A stretch of DNA of 64,000 bases from Cellulosimicrobium cellulans (GTDB lineage: Bacteria; Actinomycetota; Actinomycetes; Actinomycetales; Cellulomonadaceae), in assembly GCF_007679345.1 (NCBI RefSeq), contig NZ_VEGH01000004.1, positions 1-64,000 on the forward strand. Reading direction: 5' to 3'. The position numbers and the translations under genes are program-made. The notes under the pieces are model-generated. The model searched no databases. It saw only the letters and a program-made list of their open reading frames with translations, and had not been told where the DNA came from. Positions 43,165 to 50,764 of the stretch are shown here, piece after piece (position 1 is the stretch's first letter; every line of letters starts with the position of its first letter).

Positions 43165-43760
43165 CCGCGCCGACGGTGTTCGTCGACCTCGACGGCACGC
43201 TGACCCGCACCGAGCTCCTTCCGGCGATCGCCCGTCGCGCCGGCATCGAGCAGGAGATGGAGCGGCTGACGGACGACACGCTGTCCGGGCGGCTGCCCTT
43301 CGACGTCAGCTTCCGCCGCCGGGTGGAGATGCTCCGTGACGTCCCGATCGCGGCGGTGCACGAGGCGATCCTGGCGGCGCCCGTGTTCGAGGAGCTCCTG
43401 GGGCTCCTGCTGGAGCACCCGGAACGGGTGGTCGTCGTGACGGGCAACCTGGACGTGTGGATCGCCCCGTTCCTCGAGCGGCACGGCCTGCGCGGGCTCG
43501 CCTCCGAGGCCGACGTGGCCGACGGGCGCGTGCGCGGCGTGCGCACGGTCCTGAACAAGCAGACCGCGTTCGAGCGGTACCCCGCCGAGTTCTCGATCGC
43601 CATCGGTGACGGCGCGAACGACGCGGTCATGGTGCGGCACGCGGACGTGGGCGTCGCCTGGTGCGGCGTGCACGCGGCGGCGCGGCCGCTCATGGAGGTG
43701 GCCGACTACGCCTTCGCACGAGAGGAGACCCTGTGCCGGTTCCTGCGTCAGTGGTGGTGA
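43161..43760 (+). CDS. HAD-superfamily phosphatase (SerB-like)
   Basis: 199 residues. All four HAD motifs are present: I, VFVDLDGTLT (nucleophile Asp and DxD); II, VVVTGN; III, conserved Lys in LNKQTAFE; IV, IGDGANDAVMVRHAD. A helical cap lies between motifs I and II, as in phosphoserine phosphatase. It hydrolyses a small phosphorylated metabolite; the operon context, with a nucleotidyltransferase next, suggests a precursor of an activated polysaccharide substituent. GTG at 43161 overlaps the upstream stop. Its end overlaps the next gene by 28 nt. Confidence 0.87.
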   Translation: MTAPTVFVDLDGTLTRTELLPAIARRAGIEQEMERLTDDTLSGRLPFDVSFRRRVEMLRDVPIAAVHEAILAAPVFEELLGLLLEHPERVVVVTGNLDVWIAPFLERHGLRGLASEADVADGRVRGVRTVLNKQTAFERYPAEFSIAIGDGANDAVMVRHADVGVAWCGVHAAARPLMEVADYAFAREETLCRFLRQWW

Positions 43761-44407
43761 ATGCCGCGGGCCTGGGGTCGCGCCTCGGGCTCGACCGTCC
43801 GAAGGCGCTGCTCGAGGTCGAGGGGCGGCCGCTCATCGCCTGGCAGCTCGCGATGCTGGCGGACGTGCCCGACGTGCGGGTGGTGCTCGGCTACCAGGCG
43901 TCGGAGGTCGCCGACGTCGTGTTCGCGGTGCGGCCCGACGCCACCGTCGTGCTCAACCACCAGTACCTGTCCACCGGGACCGCGTCCAGCCTGGTGCGGG
44001 GCGCCCGGGGCGTCGACGGGCGCGTGGTCTCGCTGGACTGCGACCTGATCGTGCACCCGGAGGACCTCACCGCCTTCGTGCACGCCGAGGAGCCGACGCT
44101 CGGTGTGCTGCCCGTGCAGAGCAACGAGCCGGTGCTCGTGCGGGTCGCGCGCGACGACGGAGGGCTGGTGGCGCACGGCTTCGACCGCGAGCTGCGTCCG
44201 GGCGACCGCGAGTGGTCCGGGCTGATCACCTTCGACCCCCGGGACGTCCGGCTGGGCCCCGACGACGGACACGTCTTCGAGCTGGTCCGTGGTCTGCTCC
44301 CGGTGCGCGCGCGGCCCATCCGTGCGCGCGAGGTCGACTTCCCGGACGAGGTGCCGGCGATGGCCGGCTGGATCCGCTACCTGACCGACGAGACGGGGCT
44401 GTCATGA
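43733..44407 (+). CDS. Sugar- or choline-phosphate nucleotidyltransferase (LicC/RfbA-like)
   Basis: 224 residues. The N-terminal nucleotide-binding signature is VVVNAAGLGSRLGLDRPKALLEVEGRPLI, with Asn in place of the usual Leu/Ala before AAG. The metal-binding Asp is in VVSLDCDLIVHPEDL. The short length and ending fit LicC-type cytidylyltransferases that activate choline phosphate or related head groups, rather than dTDP-glucose pyrophosphorylases. AGGAG lies 6 nt before the GTG at 43733, inside the HAD gene. The substrate is undetermined. Confidence 0.82.
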   Translation: MPVPASVVVNAAGLGSRLGLDRPKALLEVEGRPLIAWQLAMLADVPDVRVVLGYQASEVADVVFAVRPDATVVLNHQYLSTGTASSLVRGARGVDGRVVSLDCDLIVHPEDLTAFVHAEEPTLGVLPVQSNEPVLVRVARDDGGLVAHGFDRELRPGDREWSGLITFDPRDVRLGPDDGHVFELVRGLLPVRARPIRAREVDFPDEVPAMAGWIRYLTDETGLS

Positions 44408-45018
44408 TCGACGATTTCGCGCACGAGTTCTGGAAGGACCGGGCGCGTGCCACCACGTCGTCCATCCGCTGGACGGACGAGCAGATGCTCGCGGTCGACG
44501 TGGCGCTGCTCGACTCGCTGACCGAGCCCGGGAGCACGCTGCTCGACCTCGGCTGCGGGACCGGTGACCTGTTCCTCGCGCTGCTCGACAAGTTCAGCCA
44601 CGTGACCGCCGTCGACATGATCCCCGAGTTCCTCGAGCGCATCCCCGAGGACCCGCGGATCACCACGGTGGTCTCCGAGCTGACGTCCTACCACCCGGAG
44701 GGCCCGTCCGACGCGGCCACGCTGTTCGGCGTGGTGACGCACCTGACGCCCGAGCAGGAGGCGGCGACCTACCGCCTGCTGCGCGACGCCACCCCGGGTG
44801 GACTGGTCGTCGTGAAGAACCAGTGCGGCCGGGACGACGACGTCGAGGTCGACGCGTGGTCGGAGGCGTTCGGCCGACGCTACGTCGGCCGGTACCCGCA
44901 GGTCGACCGCCAGGCGGAGCGGCTCCGCGAGGTCTTCGGCTCCGTCGAGGTGGTCCGGTACCCCGAGGAGCTCAACCGCTGGGAGAACTCGCTGCACGCG
45001 GCGTTCGTCTGCCGCTGA
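44404..45018 (+). CDS. Class I SAM-dependent methyltransferase
   Basis: 204 residues. Motif I (TLLDLGCGTGDLFLALLDKF) and the following acidic residue in VTAVDMIPEFLERIP identify a Rossmann methyltransferase. ATPGGLVVVKNQCGRDDD is the motif III region. It would methylate a small metabolite or sugar. The ATG overlaps the nucleotidyltransferase stop by 4 nt, and it is the last gene of the coupled set. It converges with gtrA, with 15 nt between stops. Confidence 0.88.
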   Translation: MIDDFAHEFWKDRARATTSSIRWTDEQMLAVDVALLDSLTEPGSTLLDLGCGTGDLFLALLDKFSHVTAVDMIPEFLERIPEDPRITTVVSELTSYHPEGPSDAATLFGVVTHLTPEQEAATYRLLRDATPGGLVVVKNQCGRDDDVEVDAWSEAFGRRYVGRYPQVDRQAERLREVFGSVEVVRYPEELNRWENSLHAAFVCR

Positions 45019-45033
45019 CGCGGCTCGACCGCG

Positions 45034-45645
45034 TCAGGAGCGGCTGTCGCCGTCCGCCGCGGGTCGCGGGACGACCCCGCGGACCTCGGGCGTCGAGCCC
45101 TGCTCCCGCGCGCGGTGGCCGACCTCGGCGAGCGCCGTCGGCACGGTCGCCGTGCCGGTGAAGACGAAGGTCTTGTAGCCGACGTAGCGGACGACGGTGC
45201 CGAGGACGATCCCGACGACGTTGGCCACGTTGTCCGCGAACGGCCCCGCGTAGCCCAGGACGTAGTGCGAGAAGGCCAGGGTTCCGACCGTGATGCCGAT
45301 GCCGAGCACGTTGATCACGCCGAACAGCAGGAGCTCGCGGCCCTGGCGATGGGTGCGCTGGCCCGCGAAGGTCCAGTGCCGGCTGCCGAGCCACGAGACG
45401 AGGGTCGCAAGCACGACGGCGATGACGCGCGCGGTGAGCGGCTTCTCCTGCAGCAGGCCCACCGGCCCGAACCGGAGCAGGTTGTACACGCCCATGTCCA
45501 CGACGAACGCGGCGGTGCCGACGGAACCGAACCGGAACAGCTCGGCCGCGCGGTCCCGGAGCGGGACGCCGCGGAGGGTTCCGCGCGGCCGGGACGCAGC
45601 AGCGGCCGGCCCGGGGGCGAGGTCGGGCACGCGGGAGGAGGGCAC
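45034..45645 (-). CDS. GtrA family membrane protein
   Basis: 203 residues with the four spans of GtrA-like proteins: FRFGSVGTAAFVVDMGVYNLL, ARVIAVVLATLVSWLGSRHWTF, LLLFGVINVLGIGITVGTLAF and NVANVVGIVLGTVVRYVGYKTFVF. GtrA proteins are proposed flippases of polyprenyl-phosphate sugars, or accessory subunits of glycan decoration. N- and C-terminal tails are cytoplasmic. GTG at 45645 follows a TACCGT -10 box (complement of 45652-45657) by 6 nt, indicating a leaderless start. In many actinobacteria gtrA is divergent from purK; here they lie 9 kb apart. Confidence 0.9.
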   Translation of the reverse strand: MPSSRVPDLAPGPAAAASRPRGTLRGVPLRDRAAELFRFGSVGTAAFVVDMGVYNLLRFGPVGLLQEKPLTARVIAVVLATLVSWLGSRHWTFAGQRTHRQGRELLLFGVINVLGIGITVGTLAFSHYVLGYAGPFADNVANVVGIVLGTVVRYVGYKTFVFTGTATVPTALAEVGHRAREQGSTPEVRGVVPRPAADGDSRS

Positions 45646-45651
45646 CGGCCA

Positions 45652-45657
45652 ACGGTA
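45652..45657 (-). promoter_or_regulatory. -10 box of gtrA
   Basis: Minus-strand TACCGT, 6 nt from the GTG at 45645; leaderless pattern. Confidence 0.45.
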
Positions 45658-45799
45658 GCCCCGGCGGCCGGGGGTCCGCTGTGCGGAGGCCCCGTCCTGC
45701 GGTGTGCGCAGGACCTTCACAAATGTCGGTAGGCTTCCGGGGACGTGCGCCGCGGTCGTCGGGGCAGGCGACGCGTACGTGACGGAAGGGATACGTGCT

Positions 45800-47347
45800 G
45801 TGCCGCTGAACGCCGAGGCCGTCAGGACCCATCTGCGGGCGCGGGCGTGGAACCGGGGCGACGGGCCGTCAGCGCCGGGAACCGCCCAGCCGGACGTCCT
45901 CGCGGACGTCTCCGCCGTGCTCGACCCGGGGATGCTCTTCGTGCTGGGCCTGTACGAGGTCGCGCTGGGTCGTCGCCCCGACCCCCAGGGGTTCCGCGAC
46001 AACGTCGCGGTCCTCCGTGCGGGCGCTTCGGAGGAGATGGTGCGTGACGCCGTGCTGGGGTCCGACGAGGCGCAGGCACGCCGCGGTGCCGAGCACGAGC
46101 CCTCCGTCGCGGAGCTCCGCATGATCGGGCTCGAGCTCGCCGTGCGGGGCGCGGAGGTCGAGGAGGGCCGGCAGGACCGCATCGAGCGCGAGCGGCGGGG
46201 CGTGCCGCTGGAGGTCGTGGCGCTCGACCTGGACCCCGCTCGGCCCGCCCCGTGGCAGCTGGTGCTCGCGGCCGAGCTCCTGCGGTGGGTGCCCGGCGCC
46301 GGCCCCTCCGACGTCGAGCAGGCGGTGATCCGGGTGTCGCGACGCGAGGCCCCGCACGCGGTGCTGGACGCGCACCTGCCGGGCCGGCACCCGCTCGCGC
46401 GCTGGCGCCGGAACCGCGCCGCACGGCGCGCGCTGGACTACACCGTGCTGCAGCTCGCGTCGCGCGGCGGGAGCGCGGTGACCCGCGTCGTCGCCCCGGC
46501 GCGCCCGGCACGGGTCACGCCGGCGTCCGCTCGCCCGGCGGGCGCCGGTGCCCCCGCTCGCGAGCCCGCTGCCGAGGTGGGCGACCTCGAGCGACGGCTC
46601 CGCCGGTTGGAGTCGCGGCCCGACGTCCGCGTCATCGCCGTCGGCGAGCTGCTGCTCGGCGTGCCCGCCGGTGAGTGGCGGCTCGCGGCTCAGCTGGCCC
46701 ACCGCGGGCACCCCGAGCCGGAGGTCGCCGAGCTCGTGCGCGCGCACGTCGGGCCGGGGTGCGCCTTCGTCGACGTCGGGGCGAGCATCGGTCTGTACAC
46801 CGTGGAGATGGCGCGGCGCGTCGGTCCGTCGGGGTCGGTCGTGGCGTTCGAGCCCGCTCCTGCGTCCGCCGGCGTGCTGCGGCAGAACGTGGAGCTGAAC
46901 GGGCTGGGCGGAGGCGCCGTGCGCGTCGTCGAGGCGGCCGTCCTCGACCGGGTCGGGACGGCCCCGCTCGCGGTGCACGACGACGACTCGGGCCGCAACA
47001 CGCTCTACCCCGGCGACGACCACGACGGGCTGGTCGAGGTCGAGGTCACCACGCTCGACCGTGCGATCCCCGAGGGCGCGCGCGTGGACGTCGTCAAGCT
47101 CGACGCCGTCGGCGCCGAGACGGCCGCGCTGCGCGGGATGGACCGCGTCGTGGACGAGAACCCGCAGGTGGTCGTGCTGGCCGAGCTCGACGACGAGCAG
47201 CTCCGGCGGGCGGGCTCGTCGACGGCCGACTTCCTCGCCGAGGCGTTCCGTCTCGGGTGGCGCCACGAGGTGCTCGGTGCCGGTGCCGACGCGCGTGGGC
47301 GGGCGACGGTGCGCCTCGTGCGCGCGGCGGAGAACGCCGGCGCATGA
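45800..47347 (+). CDS. DUF4214-like domain fused to an FkbM methyltransferase
   Basis: 515 residues. Residues 45-100 carry a DUF4214-type segment (LFVLGLYEVALGRRPDPQGFRDN). A middle part of about 150 residues resembles the remains of a methyltransferase or binding domain (LEVVALDLDPARPAPWQLVLAAELLRWV). A short coiled coil follows (DLERRLRRLESRPDVRV). The C-terminal 210 residues are an FkbM domain: CAFVDVGASIGLYTVEMARRVG, VVAFEPAPASAGVLRQNVELNG, and VDVVKLDAVGAE. FkbM enzymes O-methylate sugars or polyketides. GGAAGGG precedes the GTG at 45800; a GTG at 45779 is possible. It starts a four-gene operon with three glycosyltransferases. Confidence 0.85.
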   Translation: MPLNAEAVRTHLRARAWNRGDGPSAPGTAQPDVLADVSAVLDPGMLFVLGLYEVALGRRPDPQGFRDNVAVLRAGASEEMVRDAVLGSDEAQARRGAEHEPSVAELRMIGLELAVRGAEVEEGRQDRIERERRGVPLEVVALDLDPARPAPWQLVLAAELLRWVPGAGPSDVEQAVIRVSRREAPHAVLDAHLPGRHPLARWRRNRAARRALDYTVLQLASRGGSAVTRVVAPARPARVTPASARPAGAGAPAREPAAEVGDLERRLRRLESRPDVRVIAVGELLLGVPAGEWRLAAQLAHRGHPEPEVAELVRAHVGPGCAFVDVGASIGLYTVEMARRVGPSGSVVAFEPAPASAGVLRQNVELNGLGGGAVRVVEAAVLDRVGTAPLAVHDDDSGRNTLYPGDDHDGLVEVEVTTLDRAIPEGARVDVVKLDAVGAETAALRGMDRVVDENPQVVVLAELDDEQLRRAGSSTADFLAEAFRLGWRHEVLGAGADARGRATVRLVRAAENAGA

Positions 47348-48381
47348 AGGTCGTCGTCGCCACCTCCTCCGTGCCGTTCGTCCAGGGGGGTGCCAGCCTG
47401 ATCGTGGACTGGCTCGCCGCCGCCGTCGCCGAACGGGGCCACGAGGTCGAGGTGTTCCGCTTTCCCTTCACCACGGACCCCGCGACGATGCCGGCGCAGC
47501 TTTTCGGTCTCCGGTCGCTGGACTTCACCGACCGGTGCGACCGCCTGGTCGCGGTGCGCACGCCGAGCCACCTGCTGCGGCACCCGCACAAGAGCGTCTG
47601 GTTCGTGCACCACCACCGGCCGTCCTACGACCTGTGGGACTCGGCGCGCGACGTCCCCGACGACGCGGACGGGCGCGAGTTCCGCCGCATGATGTTCGCG
47701 TCGGACGACGCGGCCCTCGCCGAGGCGAACGTGTTCTGCAACTCCGAGGTCATGCGCCGGCGGCTGCAGCAGTACAACCGGGTCGACGCCGAGGTCCTCT
47801 ACCCCCCGCTCGATCCGGCGGGGGGCTACGCCCCGGCGGTCGCCGGCGACGAGATCGTCTACGTCTCGCGCGTGATCGACCACAAGCGCCAGCTGCTCGC
47901 CGTGGAGGCGCTCGCCCTCACCACGACGCCGGTGCGACTCGCGATCGTCGGCGCCTTCGACGACGAGCGCTCGGCGTACGCGCGGCGGATCCGCGAGGTC
48001 GTCGAGGCCAACGGGCTCCAGGACCGGGTGACGGTCAGCGGCGGCTGGGTGTCCGAGCAGGACAAGCGCGCAGCCGTCGCCTCGTCCCTCGCGACCGCGT
48101 ACTTCCCCGTCGACGAGGACTCCTACGGCTATCCGTCGCTCGAGGCGGCCGTCATGGGCCGTCCGGTCGTGACGACGACCGACAGCGGGGGAGTGGTCGA
48201 GCTGGTCGAGCACGAGCGGAACGGGCTCGTCGTGGACCCGGAGCCGGCGGCGCTCGCGCAGGCGTTCGACCGTCTGTGGTCCGACCGCGCGCTCGCCGGG
48301 CGGCTCGGGGCCGCGCAGGCCGGCCGGGTCGACGAGCTGCAGATCTCGTGGGACCACGTCGTCGAGAGGCTGCTGGCATGA
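47344..48381 (+). CDS. GT4-type glycosyltransferase
   Basis: 345 residues, GT-B fold. The N-terminal domain starts KVVVATSSVPFVQGGASLIVDWLAAAV, with SVWFVHHHRPSYDLWDSARD in the acceptor region. The C-terminal domain has IVYVSRVIDHKRQLLAVEAL (donor phosphate binding) and EDSYGYPSLEAAVMGRPVVTTTDSGG, the E-x7-E motif of GT4. Cytoplasmic. Donor and acceptor unknown. ATG overlaps the FkbM stop by 4 nt. It is a paralogue of the next gene, of exactly the same length. Confidence 0.93.
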   Translation: MKVVVATSSVPFVQGGASLIVDWLAAAVAERGHEVEVFRFPFTTDPATMPAQLFGLRSLDFTDRCDRLVAVRTPSHLLRHPHKSVWFVHHHRPSYDLWDSARDVPDDADGREFRRMMFASDDAALAEANVFCNSEVMRRRLQQYNRVDAEVLYPPLDPAGGYAPAVAGDEIVYVSRVIDHKRQLLAVEALALTTTPVRLAIVGAFDDERSAYARRIREVVEANGLQDRVTVSGGWVSEQDKRAAVASSLATAYFPVDEDSYGYPSLEAAVMGRPVVTTTDSGGVVELVEHERNGLVVDPEPAALAQAFDRLWSDRALAGRLGAAQAGRVDELQISWDHVVERLLA

Positions 48382-49415
48382 GGGTCCTCGTCGCCACGAA
48401 CGGCGTGCCGTTCATCCGCGGAGGGGCCGAGCTCCTCGCCGATGCCCTGGTCCGGGAGCTGAACGCCCGGGGTCACCAGGCCGAGCAGCTGCGCATCCCG
48501 CTGCGGTGGGAGGACCCCGCCGAGGTCGCGGACGTGATGCTCTACGCGCGGACCGTCGACCTCCGGGACGTCGACCGGGTGATCGCGCTCAAGTTCCCCG
48601 CGTACCTCATCCCGCACCCGGCGGTCACCGTCTGGTTGCTGCACCAGTTCCGGCAGGTGTACGACCTGTGGGGCACGCCGTGGGGCCCGGACGTGGCCGA
48701 CCCGCGGTGGCAGGGGCTGCGACGCGCCATCGAGCACGCGGACACGACGGCGCTGCGCCGCGCGCGGCGGGTGTTCACCAACGACACCGTGACCCGCGAC
48801 CGGCTGTCCCGGTTCAACGGCGTCGCCGCGACCGTGCTGCACCCGCCGCTGCCCGACGAGGGACAGATCGTCGGCGGCCCGGCCGGGGACTACGTGCTGT
48901 GCCTGGGTCGCGTCGCGACGGGCAAGCGCCCGCTCCTCGCGGTGGAGGCGATGGCACGCACCCGGTCGGACGTGCGGCTCGTCGTCGCGGGGCAGCCCGA
49001 GAGCGAGGAGACCGCCGACGCCCTGCGTGCCGCGGTCTCGCGGCACGGGCTCGAGGACCGGGTCGAGCTCCGCCTGCGGTTCCTGGAGACCGCCGAGAAG
49101 CGCGAGCTGCTGGCGGGCGCTCTCGCGGTGGCGTACTTCCCGATCGACGAGGACTCGTTCGGCTACGTGACCGCCGAGGCCATGACGGCGAGCAAGCCGG
49201 TCGTGACGGTGACCGACTCCGGCGGCATCCTCAACCTCGTGCGGGACGGCGAGACCGGCCTGGTGGTCGAGCCGACGCCGGAGCAGGTCGCCGGCGCGTT
49301 CGACGGCTTGGCGGAGGACCGGCCACGGGCCGAGGCGATGGGGCGGGCTGCCCTCGGCGCGGTCGCCGAGCTCAACCTCTCGTGGGAGCACGTGATCAAG
49401 GAGCTGCTGCGATGA
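48378..49415 (+). CDS. GT4-type glycosyltransferase (paralogue of the preceding gene)
   Basis: 345 residues. RVLVATNGVPFIRGGAELLADALVREL parallels the start of its neighbour, as do VTVWLLHQFRQVYDLWG, VLCLGRVATGKRPLLAVEAMA and the GT4 motif EDSFGYVTAEAMTASKPVVTVTDSGG. Equal length and collinear motifs indicate a tandem duplication followed by divergence, so the two probably add successive sugars. Overlaps both neighbours by 4 nt. Confidence 0.93.
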   Translation: MRVLVATNGVPFIRGGAELLADALVRELNARGHQAEQLRIPLRWEDPAEVADVMLYARTVDLRDVDRVIALKFPAYLIPHPAVTVWLLHQFRQVYDLWGTPWGPDVADPRWQGLRRAIEHADTTALRRARRVFTNDTVTRDRLSRFNGVAATVLHPPLPDEGQIVGGPAGDYVLCLGRVATGKRPLLAVEAMARTRSDVRLVVAGQPESEETADALRAAVSRHGLEDRVELRLRFLETAEKRELLAGALAVAYFPIDEDSFGYVTAEAMTASKPVVTVTDSGGILNLVRDGETGLVVEPTPEQVAGAFDGLAEDRPRAEAMGRAALGAVAELNLSWEHVIKELLR

Positions 49416-50749
49416 GGATCGCGTGGTGCACACCGTTCAGCCCGCAGAGCGCGATCGGCCGCGTGAGCCAGATCGTGGTCGAGGAGCTCTCCCTCCTCGC
49501 GGGTGTCACCGTGGACGTCTGGCACCCGCGCGGCGTCGGCGGCCGGGTGTGGTCCGGCACGGCCCGGCCGCTCGAGGCGGTCGACCTCGAGGCGCTGCGC
49601 GGCTACGACCACGTCGTCTACCACCTCGGCAACCACGCGCCGAACCATCTCGCGCTGTGGCAGGCCTCGCTGGAGGTCCCCGGTCTCGTGGTCATGCACG
49701 ACGTCGTCATGACCAGCCTGTTCCACGAGCAGCTGCTGGAGCTGTCCGCGTACCCGCACGAGCTCGGCCGCTGGTACGGCGAGGACGCGGCGCGGCTCGC
49801 GGAACGCGTGCTGGCGGGCTCGCCGGAGCTCCCGCCGTGGTCGGTCGAGCTGGGCCCGGTCTTCCCGATGATCTCGACCGCCGCCCTGGGCGCGAGCGTG
49901 GTGGTCGTGCACTCCCAGTTCGCGCGCCGCGCCACCGAGGGCGTCGTGCTCCCGGACGTCGTCGAGCTCGGGCTGCCGGTGCTCGAGACGGCCGCCCCCG
50001 AGACGACGCGCGAGCAGCTCGGGCTGCCGACGGACGTGCCGCTCGTCCTCCAGGCCGGGCTCTTCCACGGCAACAAGCGCATCGACGTGGTGGTCGAGGC
50101 GTTCGCGGACGTGGCGCGCCGCCGGGCGGCGCACCTCGTGGTCGCCGGCCGTCCCGCCGGCCTGACGGTCGCGGACGTCCGCGCTCTGCTGCGCCGCCAC
50201 GGCGTGGAGGGCGCCGCAACCGTGTTCAACGACCCGTCGGACGAGACGCTCGCGGCGCTCCGCCAGCACGCCGACGTGGCGATCGCGCTGCGCGAGCCGT
50301 GCTTGGAGGGCGCGTCGTACTCGCTGCTCGAGAGCCTCGCCTCCGGGCTCCCGGTGGTGACCGTGAGCGACGGCAGCTACGCCGAGGTCCAGGGGACCTT
50401 CGTCCGGCACGTCCCGAAGCCGCTGGCGGCCCGCGACGTCGCCGACGCGACGGTCGCGCTGCTGGACTCCGACCTGCCCGCTGTGGGTGCGGCGGCGCGC
50501 GCGTACGTCGAGCACCGGCACCACCCCCGGGTGTATGCGGCGCGGCTCCTCGAGGTGCTCGCGGCGACGTCCGGCGCCGGCCCGCGGACCGGACTGCTCG
50601 ACGCGCTGGGCGAGGCGCTCGCGGACACCGGGCTGGACCTGTCCGACGAGTTCGTCGGTCGCGCCGCCGACCGGGTGGTGGAGCTGTTCGGGGCGGTCCC
50701 CGCCGTGTGGCCGCCACCGCGGGGGGCCACGGCGGGTCCGCCCGCCTGA
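49412..50749 (+). CDS. Glycosyltransferase, GT4-like
   Basis: 445 residues. The GT-B fold is visible as MRIAWCTPFSPQSAIGRVSQIVVEEL, VVMHDVVMTSLFHEQLLEL, VLQAGLFHGNKRIDVVVEAFADV and CLEGASYSLLESLASGLPVVTVSDG, in which the acidic motif contains EGASYSLLE. A C-terminal helical extension of about 60 residues (TGLLDALGEALADTGLDLSDEFVGRAADRVVELF) is not part of the catalytic core and may mediate contact with other enzymes. It ends the operon; the convergent membrane protein gene begins 15 nt after its stop. Confidence 0.9.
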   Translation: MRIAWCTPFSPQSAIGRVSQIVVEELSLLAGVTVDVWHPRGVGGRVWSGTARPLEAVDLEALRGYDHVVYHLGNHAPNHLALWQASLEVPGLVVMHDVVMTSLFHEQLLELSAYPHELGRWYGEDAARLAERVLAGSPELPPWSVELGPVFPMISTAALGASVVVVHSQFARRATEGVVLPDVVELGLPVLETAAPETTREQLGLPTDVPLVLQAGLFHGNKRIDVVVEAFADVARRRAAHLVVAGRPAGLTVADVRALLRRHGVEGAATVFNDPSDETLAALRQHADVAIALREPCLEGASYSLLESLASGLPVVTVSDGSYAEVQGTFVRHVPKPLAARDVADATVALLDSDLPAVGAAARAYVEHRHHPRVYAARLLEVLAATSGAGPRTGLLDALGEALADTGLDLSDEFVGRAADRVVELFGAVPAVWPPPRGATAGPPA

Positions 50750-50764
50750 CCCGGGTGCGCGCTG

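Noticed and set aside
39500..45018. Horizontally acquired island bounded by attachment sites
   Set aside because: No integrase, tRNA or direct-repeat boundary was found. Codon use appears similar to neighbours by eye, and composition was not computed.
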